Shown: positions 17,358-27,091, counted from the first letter of the stretch. The stretch: DNA of 56,674 nucleotides from Mycolicibacterium canariasense (GCF_002101555.1 NZ_LQOL01000075.1:1-56674); one strand, 5' to 3'. Numbers and translations are program-made. The notes: generated by a model from the sequence alone, not told the origin.

Positions 17358-17759
17358 ATGACATCACCTGCGCCCGTCGTTCAGCAGTCCAATCCGTCCC
17401 GCGCCCGGTTCATGGGCGGCTCACTGGTGGGAATGGGCATCCTGCATTTCGTCGCGCCGAAGCCGTTCGACGCCATCGTCCCGGCGGAGCTGCCGGGCAG
17501 CGCCCGGTTCTACACCCACGCCTCAGGTGTCGCCGAGGTCGCCACCGGTGCGCTGTTGCTGGCACCTCGCACCCGCAAGCTGGGCGCACTGGCCGCGATC
17601 GCGTTGTACCTCGGGGTGTTTCCGGCCAACGTCAACATGGTCCGGCTGTGGTTCAAAGCCCCCGCCAAGCCGCTGCCGATGCGGATCGGCGCTATCGCGC
17701 GCCTACCCCTGCAGATCCCGATGATCACCCAGGCCTACAAGATCTACCGCACCTCGTAG
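17358..17759 (+). CDS. DoxX-like small membrane protein
   Basis: This 133-residue protein has three to four hydrophobic segments (GGSLVGMGILHFVAP, GVAEVATGALLLAP, LAAIALYLGVFPANVNM) typical of DoxX/MauE-type proteins. Such proteins often act in redox or thiol stress responses; no specific role is shown here. Its last 16 bases overlap the 3' end of the convergent adnB gene. Confidence 0.8.
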   Translation: MTSPAPVVQQSNPSRARFMGGSLVGMGILHFVAPKPFDAIVPAELPGSARFYTHASGVAEVATGALLLAPRTRKLGALAAIALYLGVFPANVNMVRLWFKAPAKPLPMRIGAIARLPLQIPMITQAYKIYRTS

Positions 17760-20700
17760 TCCGCCTCCGCCAGCAGCGCAGCGAGCTCGTCCGGCCCGGG
17801 TAGGTCGTCGGGCCGGACGGTGACCCCGCTGCGCACGTAGTGGAACGCCGCCCGCACCGAATCCAGCGGCCGGCCGGTCATCCCGGCCCACGCCAGCCGG
17901 TACACCGCCAGCTGCACCGCAGCGTGCCGCGCAGCTTCCGGGGTTCCCGGCGGGTCGCCGGTCTTCCAATCGAGGACCACGTGTGCGCCGTCGCCGTCGT
18001 CGAAGACCGCGTCGACCCGCCCCCGCACCACCGTGGCGCCGACCATCATGTCGAACGGCACCTCCACGTCGACCGGGGTGCGCGCCGCCCACACCGACGA
18101 GGCGAATGCGGCCTGCAACTCGGCCAGCTCATCGGCGTGCGCCCGGCCGGCGTCACCGTCGACTGCCCCCGGCAGATCGTCGAGGTCGAAGAGCCGCTCG
18201 GCGTGAAAGAAGCGCTGCACCCAGTCGTGAAAAGCGGTGCCCAGCAAGGCATTCGGGTCTGGCCGGACCGGCAGGCGGCGGCGCAACCGCCGCATCGCGC
18301 CCGCCCGGTCCTTGCCCAGCTCGACCAGCATGCTGACCGACAGCTGGCCCGGCAGCGGCACCGGTTCCGGCTCGCCGGCCCTGGCGCGTTCGGCCAGCAG
18401 CGCGTCGACGTCGGCGGCCCAGTTCTCCGCGTCCGCGGGGGCCGGGTCCGCCGAAGTGTCGGCGACCCGCACCAACTCCGCGCCGCGATCCAGCGCAGCG
18501 CGCCGCGAGCCCGTCGGCCTGGCCGGCCACACCGCCTCGACGGCGTTGTCCCGCAACGGGTTCGGATCGCCATCGGCGGGCGCGGGCGCCCAGTGCTCGA
18601 TGACGCCGCACGGCGCCCCGGCCTCGGCCGACGCCTCCACGATGGCCCGCAGCTCGAGCAGGAAATCCGATGGTCCGCGGGGTTTCGACTCGGTGGGGCC
18701 CCAGTGATGACCCGACACCAGCAAGGTGTGCTCGCATCGCGTCAACGCGACGTACAGCAGGCGCCGCTCCTCGTCCACGCGCCGTTGGGCCAGACGGTCC
18801 TTGTGCGCGGCGATCTTGTCCGCCAAGGCCTTCCGGTCGAAGACGTCGGAGGTGTCGAGCACCGGCACCCCATGGTCGGAGTCGGTGGCCCGGTCCCCGC
18901 GCAGCAGCGGCGGCAGGTCACCGGCGTCGGACAGCCAGGTCCGCGCCATCGCGGTGGACGGGAACACCCGGCTGCTCAGGTGCGGGACCGCGACCACCTG
19001 CCACTCCAGCCCCTTGGCCGCGTGCACCGTGAGGATCTGCACCCGGTCGGTGGCGACCGTGGTCTCCGCCGGGGCCAACCCGTTCTCGACCACCGCGGCC
19101 ACCTCGAGGTAGGCCAGCAGCCCGTCGACAGTGGCGTCGGCACGGTCGGCGAAATCGGCCACCACGTCGGCAAAGGTGTCCAGGTGTTCGGCGCCGCCCC
19201 ACCCGGCCGCCACCGGACGGGCCGCCCTGGCTTCGGCGTCGACACCCAGCACCCGGCGGATCTCGGCGACCAGTTCGGGCAGTGGATGAGCCAGATGCGC
19301 TCGCAGCGCGGTCAATTCGCGACCGAGCGCGACGATGCGGGCGTAACCCGGCACCGAATAGCGGGACTCGGCCCCGGGATCGCAGATGGCATCGGCGAGG
19401 CAGGCGGCATCGGCGTCCGGCGCGGCCTGCGCGACGATCTGCGCGGTGGTGGCCGCCGCCGCGGGCCCGTCCAACTCGACCGCACGCTGCCACAGCGCCG
19501 CGATATCGCGCGCACCGAGGCGCCACCGCGGACCGGTGAGCACCCGCATCGCTGCGGGGCCACCGGTCGGGTCCGCGATCAGCCGCAGCATGGCCACCAC
19601 GTCGGCCACCTCGGGAACCGACAGCAGCCCGGCCAGGCCGACCACTTCGACGGGAACGCCGCGCGCCGTGAGCGCCTCGGCCATCGGCGCGGCGTCGGCG
19701 TTGCGGCGCACCAGCACCGCCGTGGTGGGCGGTGTCGGGCCGGCCAGATATCGCCGCGCGACCTCGTCGGCCACCCAATGACGTTCGGCAACCACGTCAT
19801 TGAGCAGGGCGCACCGGATATCGCCGGGTTCGGCACCGGGACGCGGCAGCAGCTCACGGACGCTGACCGACCGGCGACGGGCCTGCGCGGACACCTCGTT
19901 GGCCAGGTGCAGCGCCTCCGGCGGGTTGCGCCAACTGGTCCGCAATTCCAGGGTGGGCGCCGGGGTGCCGTCGGACAGCGGGAAATCGGTGGCGAACCGC
20001 GGCAGGTTGGTGGCCGACGCCCCGCGCCAGCCGTAGATGGATTGGACCGGATCCCCCACCGCGGTCAGGGCGAGGCCGTCGTCAACCCCGCCGCCGAACA
20101 GCGCCGACAGCGCGATGCGTTGCGCATGACCGGTGTCCTGGTACTCGTCCAGCAGCACCACCCGATACCGTTGCCGCAGTTGGTCACCCACCTGGGGCGC
20201 CGCCACCGCCAACCGGGCGGCCGCCGACATCTGGGCACCGAAGTCCATGACCTTGGCCGCCCGCATCCGGCGGTGCAACTCGTCGATGAGCGGCACCAAC
20301 CGGGTCCGTTCGGTCTGGGTGTCCAGCAGCTTGAGCAGCCACTGGGCCGGGCCCGTGTCGCGCTGGTTCGGGCCCGGCGGCAGGTTCAGGATCAACCGCT
20401 CGAGCTCGACATGGGTGTCGGTCAGCGCGGCAGTGTCCACCAGGTGCTCGGACAGCGCGCCGGCCAGGCGCAACACCTGACCGGTGACGGCGGCCGGGGT
20501 CTTGTCGGTCTCCAACACCCGGGGGTGCTCACACACCACCCGGAAGGCCAACTGCCACAGTTCTGTCTCGCCGATCAGCCGGGTGTCGGGCTCCACCGGC
20601 AGCAGCAAACCGTACTCACGCAACAGGGTTCCGGCGAATGCGTGATAAGTGCTGATGGTGGGCGGGTCCTCGGCCCGCAGCTGCGGGCACAGTCCGGCAC

Positions 20701-20977
20701 CGGCGAGTCGGGCCAGCCGGGCCCGCACCCGGCGCAGCAGCTGGCCGGCGGCCTTACGGGTGAACGTCAGCCCGAGCACCCCCGCCGGCGCGGCGTAGCC
20801 GTTGGCGACCAGCCACACCACCCGCGCCGCCATCGTCTCGGTCTTGCCCGCACCGGCGCCGGCGATCACCACCAACGGTCCCGGCGGCGCGGCGATGACC
20901 GCCGCCTGCTCATCGGTGGGCGCGAAAAGGCCGAGCGCGTCGGCCAGTTCGGCCGGGCTGTACGTGGTGGCGATCAC
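17744..20977 (-). CDS. adnB: AdnB helicase-nuclease subunit
   Basis: This is the second subunit of the mycobacterial AdnAB end-resection motor-nuclease (Rv3201c homologue, 1077 residues here). The SF1 motor shows Walker A GAGAGKT (40-46), LLDEYQDTGHAQ, DPVQSIYGWRGA and LLYVALTRCEHTLLV. The C-terminal RecB-type nuclease has the LDWKTG catalytic motif and AVQLAVYRLAW. The GTG at 20977 overlaps the adnA stop by four bases (GTGA), which implies translational coupling. In AdnAB both subunits carry nuclease modules and AdnB is the main translocating motor. Confidence 0.95.
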   Translation of the reverse strand: MIATTYSPAELADALGLFAPTDEQAAVIAAPPGPLVVIAGAGAGKTETMAARVVWLVANGYAAPAGVLGLTFTRKAAGQLLRRVRARLARLAGAGLCPQLRAEDPPTISTYHAFAGTLLREYGLLLPVEPDTRLIGETELWQLAFRVVCEHPRVLETDKTPAAVTGQVLRLAGALSEHLVDTAALTDTHVELERLILNLPPGPNQRDTGPAQWLLKLLDTQTERTRLVPLIDELHRRMRAAKVMDFGAQMSAAARLAVAAPQVGDQLRQRYRVVLLDEYQDTGHAQRIALSALFGGGVDDGLALTAVGDPVQSIYGWRGASATNLPRFATDFPLSDGTPAPTLELRTSWRNPPEALHLANEVSAQARRRSVSVRELLPRPGAEPGDIRCALLNDVVAERHWVADEVARRYLAGPTPPTTAVLVRRNADAAPMAEALTARGVPVEVVGLAGLLSVPEVADVVAMLRLIADPTGGPAAMRVLTGPRWRLGARDIAALWQRAVELDGPAAAATTAQIVAQAAPDADAACLADAICDPGAESRYSVPGYARIVALGRELTALRAHLAHPLPELVAEIRRVLGVDAEARAARPVAAGWGGAEHLDTFADVVADFADRADATVDGLLAYLEVAAVVENGLAPAETTVATDRVQILTVHAAKGLEWQVVAVPHLSSRVFPSTAMARTWLSDAGDLPPLLRGDRATDSDHGVPVLDTSDVFDRKALADKIAAHKDRLAQRRVDEERRLLYVALTRCEHTLLVSGHHWGPTESKPRGPSDFLLELRAIVEASAEAGAPCGVIEHWAPAPADGDPNPLRDNAVEAVWPARPTGSRRAALDRGAELVRVADTSADPAPADAENWAADVDALLAERARAGEPEPVPLPGQLSVSMLVELGKDRAGAMRRLRRRLPVRPDPNALLGTAFHDWVQRFFHAERLFDLDDLPGAVDGDAGRAHADELAELQAAFASSVWAARTPVDVEVPFDMMVGATVVRGRVDAVFDDGDGAHVVLDWKTGDPPGTPEAARHAAVQLAVYRLAWAGMTGRPLDSVRAAFHYVRSGVTVRPDDLPGPDELAALLAEADYEVR

Positions 20978-23900
20978 TGGCCCTCCCCCTGCTGATGTGC
21001 CGGACACATGGCGCGCACCGGGCAGTGCCCGCAATTGTCGTTGACCCTGGCGACAAACGTCGGACCCTGGGTGGCCGCCGCCGCGGCCACCACCTGTTCG
21101 CGCCACCGGGCGGCGGCCTCGGGCGTGAGGGCGTCCTGCGTGCGTTCGGTGGCCCCACCGGCGCTGGGCTTGCCGGGATACACCAGGACCCCACCGCCGG
21201 GCTCATCTCCTTGCGGCAGCACGCCTTCGGCGACGGCGAGTTGGTACATCGCCAACTGGGCATGCCGCTGCGCGTCGTCCTTGGTGACCGGACTCTTACC
21301 GGTCTTGACGTCGACGATCACCAGTCGTCCGGCGTTGTCCCGTTCCAGCCGGTCGATGCGGCCTCGCACGCGCACGCCCGGAGCGACCATCCCGTCGACG
21401 CCGACCTCGGTGCCCACCTCGGTCAGCTGGCGGCGGGTCAGTTCACGCCACTGCGCGAACGCCGACAGCATGGCCCCGTGCCGGGCCAGTTCGTTGTCGG
21501 CGTACCACTGGGATTCGTACGGCAGCCCGACCCAGACGGTTTCCAGTTCGGCCAGCAACTGCCGCTCGGTCTTGGTGGAATCGGCCAGCAGGGCGTGCAC
21601 CAACGACCCCACCGCCGACCGGACGTCGCGGCTGTCGCTACCACCGTGGCGTTCCAGCAGCCAGCGCAGCGGGCAATCCGACAGCGTCTGCACGGTGGAC
21701 GGGGACAGCGTGACCACCTGCTCGGCACCGGACCACAGCGGTTCGCTGGTGGACGGCTCGGTGCGCCCGTACCAGGAGTCCGGATCCGCCCCCGCCACCC
21801 CAGCCTCGGCCAGCCGGGCCAATTGGCTTGCGGCACAGGCACGGACCTCGTCACTCACCTCACCGTCGGGGGCACACACCGCCGCGCGCAGGCGACCCAC
21901 CAGCGCCGCGGGTGTCAGCACCCGCGGGGCGACGACCGGCATGCTGTCGGGCCGGCCGTCGTCGGTGGTCAGCTCGGCGAGCTCGGCGCAGAACGGCGAG
22001 GGCAGCATGGCATCGTCGTCACCGGCGCCACCGTCGACGGCGGTCACCAGCAGCCGGCTGCGGGCGCGGCCCATCGCGGCGATGAGCAGGCGCCGCTCCT
22101 CGGCCACCAGCGGTGCCCGCAACGAGACCGGCCGGCCGGCTTCGGTCACCCCGTCCAGGATGTCGACCAGATGCTGGGTGCCCAGCACCCCGCCGCGGGG
22201 AACGGTGTTGGGCCACAGCCCCTCTTGCACGCCCGCGATCACCACGAACTCCCAGTCCCGGTCCAGCACCGCGTGCGCACTGCACACCGCGACCACCTCA
22301 CCGCGGGGTGTGCGGTCGGCGGTGACCGGCAGGCTGAGCCCCTCGACGTGGTCGAGCAGGCCCCTCAGCGTCGCTCCGCTGGTGCGGGTGACGTACTGCT
22401 CGGCCACGTCGAACAGGGCGGTGACGGCGTCCAGGTCACGCTCGGCCGCCGCCCCCGCGGCACCGCCACGCTCGGCCGCGGCGACCCACCGGCGCTGCAG
22501 TCCGCTGCGCTGCCACGCCTGCCACAGCGTGGAACGGGGGTCCGCCCCGGCGCGGTGGCTGCGACGCGCGGCCGCCACGACCGCACCGACCCGCCGCAGA
22601 CTGCGGCCGTGCTCGGGCGCCAGCCCGTCCGGGACCTCGAGCACGGCGTCGGCGAGCAGGTCCGGGAAGTCGCGCTGCCGATCATCGAGGCGGCGCAACG
22701 CCCGGCGCAGCTGCCGCAGGGAGACCGGATCGACACGGCCGATCGGCCCCGTGACCAGATCCAGTGCCGCCCCGCCGGTCAGCCCGTCGGCGGTCGCGCC
22801 GAGCACGGTCAGCAATGCGTGCACGGCGGGCCGGCGGGCGAGCACCGGTTCGGCGGCCGGCAGGTCCACCGGAACACCGGCGGCGGCCAGCGTGCGCCCC
22901 AGTGCGGCGCCGGCGCGCGGCACCGACCGGACCACCACCGCCATCTGCGACCACGGCACCCCGTCGACGAGGTGGGCGCGGCGCAGGGCGTCGGCGACCA
23001 TCGTGGCCTCGGCGTGTGCGGTGGCGGCGATCCGCACCGATACCTGCCCAGGATCGCCGGTGGCACTGGTGAATTCACCGAGTCCTTCGGCGGCGGGCAG
23101 CCGGCGGGCGATGCCGGAGACGGCGGCGGCCACCGCGGCCGAGCACCGATGCGAGGCGGTCAGCGTGATGGCCGGTGCGTCGGTACGCAGCAGGGCGGGA
23201 TCGGCCCCGCGGTAGCCGAACACCGACTGGTTGGGGTCACCGGCGAGCACGGTGAGATCCGCGCCGGCGGCGAGCACCCGCACCAGCAGTGCGGCCTGCG
23301 GGTCCAGGTGCTGCGCGTCGTCGACGAGCAACAGCTTGATGCGGGCCCGTTCGGCGGCGAGCAGGTCGGCGTCGGTGGCCAGCGCGTCCAGCGCCGCGCC
23401 GACCAGCTCGGCAGCTCCCAGGGCGGGCACGGTGGCCTGTGGTGCGGCCATCCCGACCGCCGCGCGCAGCAGCATCACCTGCTCATAAACCTGGGCGAAG
23501 CGCCCCGCCGCCACCCATTCCGCGCGGCCCGACAACCGGCCCAGGCGTTGCAGCGCCAACGGGTCGACCCCGCGTTCGGCGCAGCGCGCCATCAGATCAC
23601 GCAGTTCGGAGGCGAAGCCTGCGGTACCGAGGGCCGGGTGCAGCGTCGCCGGCCAGGTGGCCGCACCGTCTTCGAGATCCCCGGCGAGCAGTTCCCGGAT
23701 GATGCCGTCCTGCTCGGCTCCGGTGATCAGCCGCGGCGGCGGGTCACCGCCCCGCTGGGCGGCCAGCCGCAGCACCGCGAAGGCATAGGAGTGCACGGTG
23801 CGTACCAGCGGTTCCCGAACCACGCCGGACCCACTGCGCAGCAGGGCGGCGGTGATCTGGGCCCTGGCCGCCGCGCCCAACCGCGCCGAACCGGTCAGCA

Positions 23901-24063
23901 GCAACACCGATTCGGTCGGCATGCCGGCGGCGATATGCGCGGCGGCGGAGCCGGTGAGCAGGCTGGTCTTTCCGGTGCCCGGGCCGCCGAGCACCCGTAC
24001 CGTGCCCCGCAGACCTGGGTCGGCCAGTGCGGCGGGCGCCAGCACGGTGGTCGATGCGGTCAT
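20974..24063 (-). CDS. adnA: AdnA helicase-nuclease subunit
   Basis: This 1029-residue partner of AdnB (Rv3202c homologue) has Walker A GGPGTGKT (26-33), LLVDDAQHLD, GDPNQSVFGYRGA and LLIAAMGRARSRLLV. The C-terminal RecB-like nuclease has IVDVKTGK and RHAQLAMYQLA, framed by the iron-sulphur cysteines: one in LSDCPLRW and three in NCGHCPVRAMC at the end. The complex resects double-strand breaks. The ATG at 24063 is divergent from lipV with a 42-base gap. Confidence 0.95.
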   Translation of the reverse strand: MTASTTVLAPAALADPGLRGTVRVLGGPGTGKTSLLTGSAAAHIAAGMPTESVLLLTGSARLGAAARAQITAALLRSGSGVVREPLVRTVHSYAFAVLRLAAQRGGDPPPRLITGAEQDGIIRELLAGDLEDGAATWPATLHPALGTAGFASELRDLMARCAERGVDPLALQRLGRLSGRAEWVAAGRFAQVYEQVMLLRAAVGMAAPQATVPALGAAELVGAALDALATDADLLAAERARIKLLLVDDAQHLDPQAALLVRVLAAGADLTVLAGDPNQSVFGYRGADPALLRTDAPAITLTASHRCSAAVAAAVSGIARRLPAAEGLGEFTSATGDPGQVSVRIAATAHAEATMVADALRRAHLVDGVPWSQMAVVVRSVPRAGAALGRTLAAAGVPVDLPAAEPVLARRPAVHALLTVLGATADGLTGGAALDLVTGPIGRVDPVSLRQLRRALRRLDDRQRDFPDLLADAVLEVPDGLAPEHGRSLRRVGAVVAAARRSHRAGADPRSTLWQAWQRSGLQRRWVAAAERGGAAGAAAERDLDAVTALFDVAEQYVTRTSGATLRGLLDHVEGLSLPVTADRTPRGEVVAVCSAHAVLDRDWEFVVIAGVQEGLWPNTVPRGGVLGTQHLVDILDGVTEAGRPVSLRAPLVAEERRLLIAAMGRARSRLLVTAVDGGAGDDDAMLPSPFCAELAELTTDDGRPDSMPVVAPRVLTPAALVGRLRAAVCAPDGEVSDEVRACAASQLARLAEAGVAGADPDSWYGRTEPSTSEPLWSGAEQVVTLSPSTVQTLSDCPLRWLLERHGGSDSRDVRSAVGSLVHALLADSTKTERQLLAELETVWVGLPYESQWYADNELARHGAMLSAFAQWRELTRRQLTEVGTEVGVDGMVAPGVRVRGRIDRLERDNAGRLVIVDVKTGKSPVTKDDAQRHAQLAMYQLAVAEGVLPQGDEPGGGVLVYPGKPSAGGATERTQDALTPEAAARWREQVVAAAAATQGPTFVARVNDNCGHCPVRAMCPAHQQGEGQ

Positions 24064-24105
24064 GCCGACATGTCACCACGGGGGTCCGACAAGTAACCTC
24101 GCACC

Positions 24106-24879
24106 GTGCTGCACACCTACCGGTACGGTCCCGCCTCCCCCGTCCAGGTGCTGGCCATCCACGGCCTCACCGGGCACGGCAAGCGGTGGGAGACCCTGGC
24201 GTCCGGCCACCTGCCGGATGTATCCGTCCTGGCACCCGACCTGATCGGGCACGGCCGGTCGACATGGGCCGCCCCGTGGACCATCGAGGCCAATGTGGCG
24301 GCGCTGGCCGATCTGCTGGATTCCGAGGCGACCGGTCCGGTGCTGGTGGCCGGGCACTCGTTCGGGGGCGCGGTGGCGCTGACCCTGGCCGCCTCCCGGC
24401 CCGATCTGGTGTCCGGTCTGGTGCTGCTGGATCCGGCCGTGGCGCTGGACGGTGACTGGATGCGCGAGATCGCCGACGCGATGCTGTCCTCCCCCGATTA
24501 CCCGGACCGCGACGAGGCCCGCGCGGACAAGCTGTCGGGTTCGTGGGGTGAGGTGCCGCCCGACGAACTGGAACGCGAGCTCGACGAACATCTCGTCGCG
24601 CTGCCCGACGGGCGGGTGGGCTGGCGGATCAGCATCCCCGCGGCGATGTCGTACTGGAGCGAGCTGACCCGCCCGATCGCCGTGCCGGCCAACAGGATTC
24701 CGGTGACCCTGATCCGGGCGACCCGCACCACGCCGCCGTATGTCAGCGACGCGCTGATCGACGCCCTGCGCGCGGCGCTGGGCGACCGGTTCGCGTTGGT
24801 CGATCTGGACTGTGATCACATGGTGGGACAGGCCCGCCCCGCCGAGACCGCCGCCGTCATCCGCGACCAGCTGGGCTGA
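24106..24879 (+). CDS. lipV: Alpha/beta-hydrolase, LipV-like
   Basis: This 257-residue alpha/beta-hydrolase has the oxyanion HGLTGHG segment, the nucleophile elbow VAGHSFGGA (GxSxG), LLDPAVALD, and a terminal His in LDCDHMVG. In M. tuberculosis the orthologue LipV is an esterase/lipase. The start is a GTG with no ATG nearby. The next gene begins one base after its stop, so the two are cotranscribed. Confidence 0.87.
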   Translation: MLHTYRYGPASPVQVLAIHGLTGHGKRWETLASGHLPDVSVLAPDLIGHGRSTWAAPWTIEANVAALADLLDSEATGPVLVAGHSFGGAVALTLAASRPDLVSGLVLLDPAVALDGDWMREIADAMLSSPDYPDRDEARADKLSGSWGEVPPDELERELDEHLVALPDGRVGWRISIPAAMSYWSELTRPIAVPANRIPVTLIRATRTTPPYVSDALIDALRAALGDRFALVDLDCDHMVGQARPAETAAVIRDQLG

Positions 24880-24880
24880 G

Positions 24881-25180
24881 ATGGCGCGCGTCACCGAGGA
24901 GCAGGTCGAGTCGGTCCGCGCGCTGGTGGCCGCGATACCGGCGGGCCGGGTGAGCACCTACGGGGACATCGCCGACGCCGCGGGGCTGTCCAGCCCGCGG
25001 ATCGTGGGCTGGGTGATGCGCACCGACTCGTCGGATCTGCCGTGGCACAGGGTGATTCCCGCTTCCGGGCGCCCTGCCGCACACCTGGCCACCCGGCAGC
25101 TGGAACGGCTGTGCGCCGAAGGCGTCCTGGCCGCCGACGGCCGGGTGCCGCTGGGCGAATACCGTCACCAGTTCGAATAA
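24881..25180 (+). CDS. Alkyltransferase-like (ATL) DNA repair protein
   Basis: This 99-residue protein is a stand-alone O6-alkylguanine-DNA alkyltransferase C-terminal domain. It keeps the helix-turn-helix and Arg finger (STYGDIADAAGLSSPRIVGWVMR). The acceptor motif PCHR is PWHR here: Trp55 replaces the alkyl-accepting Cys. Such ATLs bind alkylated bases and hand them to nucleotide excision repair; they do not repair directly. It starts right after lipV, and its last 16 bases overlap the convergent glycosyltransferase gene. It is the Rv3204 homologue. Confidence 0.9.
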   Translation: MARVTEEQVESVRALVAAIPAGRVSTYGDIADAAGLSSPRIVGWVMRTDSSDLPWHRVIPASGRPAAHLATRQLERLCAEGVLAADGRVPLGEYRHQFE

Positions 25181-26235
25181 AATTCCAGGTGCGCCCGCGC
25201 CGCCGACTCCCAGGTCATCGACGCGGCGAGCTCCCGTCCCGGCCCCGGATCGGCCGGACTATCCAGCGCGGCAGCCATTTCCGCGGCGAACTCCGGCACG
25301 TCGGCGGCGAACCGCACGGTCGCCCCGAATACCTCGCGCAGTACCGGCAGGTCCCTGGTGACGACGGGCCGGCCCGCGGCCAGTGCCTCCATCGCCGCCA
25401 AGCCGAATCCTTCCTTGGTGGACGGGAACGCGAACACATCGCACCCGGCAACCAGTGTGGGCAGCCGGTCATCGGCGACGGCGCCGAGGATGACGGGTTC
25501 GACACCCAGTTCGGCGCACCGTGTCTCGAACTCGGCCCGGTAGTCGCGGTAGTCGAACAGCGTCTCGCCACCCGCGATCACCAACAACAGCTCCGGATGA
25601 CTGCGCCTCAGTTGGTGATACGCGCCGACCAGGTCGACGGTGCCCTTGCGTGGTTCGATACCGCCGACCGTCAACACGTACCGGCCCAGCTCGGCTCGCC
25701 AGCGGGCCTGGCCGTCCATGTCGGCGGCGGCATCGGCGAAGCGTTGCGCATCAACCCCATTGGGGATCACCGTGGGTTCGAATCCCCAGCCCGCGCGCAC
25801 CTCGGCGGCGACGGCCGAGGATACGCAGATGCGGCCGTAGGGTTCGACGATCGCCTTCTCGTGGCATTCGGCGAGCACCGGGGTGGTGAACCGGTCGAGA
25901 TGATGGATGGTGCGGATGCAGCGTCCGACGGCGTTGGCGCTGATGCAGTCCTGGGCATGCACGATGTCGTAGTCATCCGGGGTGAACGCGCGGCGCAGCA
26001 CCTCGATCGACCGCACGATCCGGTCGGTGACGGTGTCCGCAGGGTGATCGGTGAACTCCACCAACCGTACGGTCACGGCCGGGTCGACGTCCCGGAAGAA
26101 GCCCCGGTCGCCGGCGCGGGCCAGCGACCACACCGTCACATCGGCTCCCGACCGGGCCAGCGCCTCGGCGAGGTAGAGCGTGTGCACCACGCCCCCACGG
26201 GGTTTGGTGGAGTAGGTCAGCAGCGCGATGCGCAC
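25165..26235 (-). CDS. GT4 glycosyltransferase of the Nit1C-type cluster (MSMEG_0565 family)
   Basis: This 356-residue GT-B glycosyltransferase opens with VRIALLTYSTKPRGGVVHTLYLAEAL, a donor-independent loop of family GT4. It has IPNGVDAQRF, TVGGIEPRKG and the nucleotide-sugar motif STKEGFGLAAMEALAAG (EX7E) near residue 270. The GTG at 26235 is two bases past the stop of the preceding gene. It is the last gene of the eight-gene operon. The acceptor is unknown; its position suggests it decorates the operon's product. Confidence 0.88.
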   Translation of the reverse strand: MRIALLTYSTKPRGGVVHTLYLAEALARSGADVTVWSLARAGDRGFFRDVDPAVTVRLVEFTDHPADTVTDRIVRSIEVLRRAFTPDDYDIVHAQDCISANAVGRCIRTIHHLDRFTTPVLAECHEKAIVEPYGRICVSSAVAAEVRAGWGFEPTVIPNGVDAQRFADAAADMDGQARWRAELGRYVLTVGGIEPRKGTVDLVGAYHQLRRSHPELLLVIAGGETLFDYRDYRAEFETRCAELGVEPVILGAVADDRLPTLVAGCDVFAFPSTKEGFGLAAMEALAAGRPVVTRDLPVLREVFGATVRFAADVPEFAAEMAAALDSPADPGPGRELAASMTWESAARAHLEFYSNW

Positions 26236-26237
26236 GG

Positions 26238-27083
26238 TCAGCCCCGCACCGACTTGGCGCGATAGGTGTCCGGGCGCAGCTCGGCGAGGTGGTTGAGCAC
26301 CTTTCTGGCGCGGGCGATCTCGGCCTCGACGTCGATCTCGGCCTTGGCCATGCCACCCTTGGACCGGGTGGTGGCCAGGATGTCCCCGCCCGGCCCGACC
26401 ACCTTGGCCTGTCCGAGGAAGCGCAGCTTGCCCATCACGCCGGTCTGGTTGGAGGACACCAGGACCACCTGATTCTCCGCTGCGCGGGCACAGTCGTACA
26501 GATCGAACAACCGCGATTGCCGGTCGGCGGGCAACCGCGACGCGCGGTCGGTGATGCTGGCCGGCCACGCGGACAGTGCAGCGATGATGTGGGCTCCGTC
26601 GAGGGCCAGTGCCCGCGCCGCCTCGGGAAAGGTCTTGTCGTAGTCGATGAGCATGCCGACCCGGCCGACCGGGGTGTCGAAGGCGCCGAACGCGTCGCCG
26701 GCCAGATACGTCAGTGCTTCCCCGGCCGGTTGGTGCACCTTGCGATAGGTACCGAGCACGCCGTCCCCGGACACGCAGACCGCCGCGTTGTACCGGGCAC
26801 CGCCGGGGGCCGACTCGGCATAGCCGACGCAGACGGTCATGCTCCCCGCCGCGGCGATCACGGCGGCGATCTCCGGGCCGTCCGGATCCAGGGCGGGCGG
26901 CGGATCGTCGGGGTCGGGTGCGGCGAAATCGCCGATGTAGCCGCCGAGGCAGGCATCGGGTAACACGAGCAGGTCGACCCCGTCGCGGGCCGCCGACTCG
27001 ATGATCCCGACGACCTTGGACACCCCGCGGTCCATATCGCGGCCGAAATGGGCGGCGACCGCTCCCAGCGTGACTGCTGCCAT
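26238..27083 (-). CDS. Nitrilase-superfamily protein lacking catalytic Glu and Cys (MSMEG_0566 type)
   Basis: The 281-residue fold is clearly carbon-nitrogen hydrolase and close to the NitC next door (shared YRKVHQP, DYDKTFPEAARALAL, SAWPASITDR). The catalytic Lys is kept (Lys115). The catalytic Glu position is Asp43 (LVLPDACLGGY against VFPEAAIGGY in NitC), and the nucleophile Cys is Asp147 (GMLIDYDK against GLQICYDK). The codons GAT and GAC are clear. It is therefore unlikely to hydrolyse nitriles or amides by the family mechanism. It may be a binding, scaffold or NitC partner subunit. The ATG at 27083 is 8 bases after the fusion gene's stop, with GAGGGGAG inside that gene. Confidence 0.9.
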   Translation of the reverse strand: MAAVTLGAVAAHFGRDMDRGVSKVVGIIESAARDGVDLLVLPDACLGGYIGDFAAPDPDDPPPALDPDGPEIAAVIAAAGSMTVCVGYAESAPGGARYNAAVCVSGDGVLGTYRKVHQPAGEALTYLAGDAFGAFDTPVGRVGMLIDYDKTFPEAARALALDGAHIIAALSAWPASITDRASRLPADRQSRLFDLYDCARAAENQVVLVSSNQTGVMGKLRFLGQAKVVGPGGDILATTRSKGGMAKAEIDVEAEIARARKVLNHLAELRPDTYRAKSVRG

Positions 27084-27091
27084 GGCTCCCC

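Noticed and set aside
17840..24096. Two 1000-codon plus-strand open frames opposite adnA and adnB
   Set aside because: They are low-complexity Arg/Gly/His/Gln sequences expected from antisense reading of high-GC genes; the minus strand has full motor and nuclease motifs.
25761..25796. A GGTTCGAATCCCC stretch that looks like a tRNA T arm inside the glycosyltransferase gene
   Set aside because: No acceptor or anticodon stem surrounds it, and the glycosyltransferase frame reads through as the conserved GFEPTVIPNGVD motif, so it is coding sequence.
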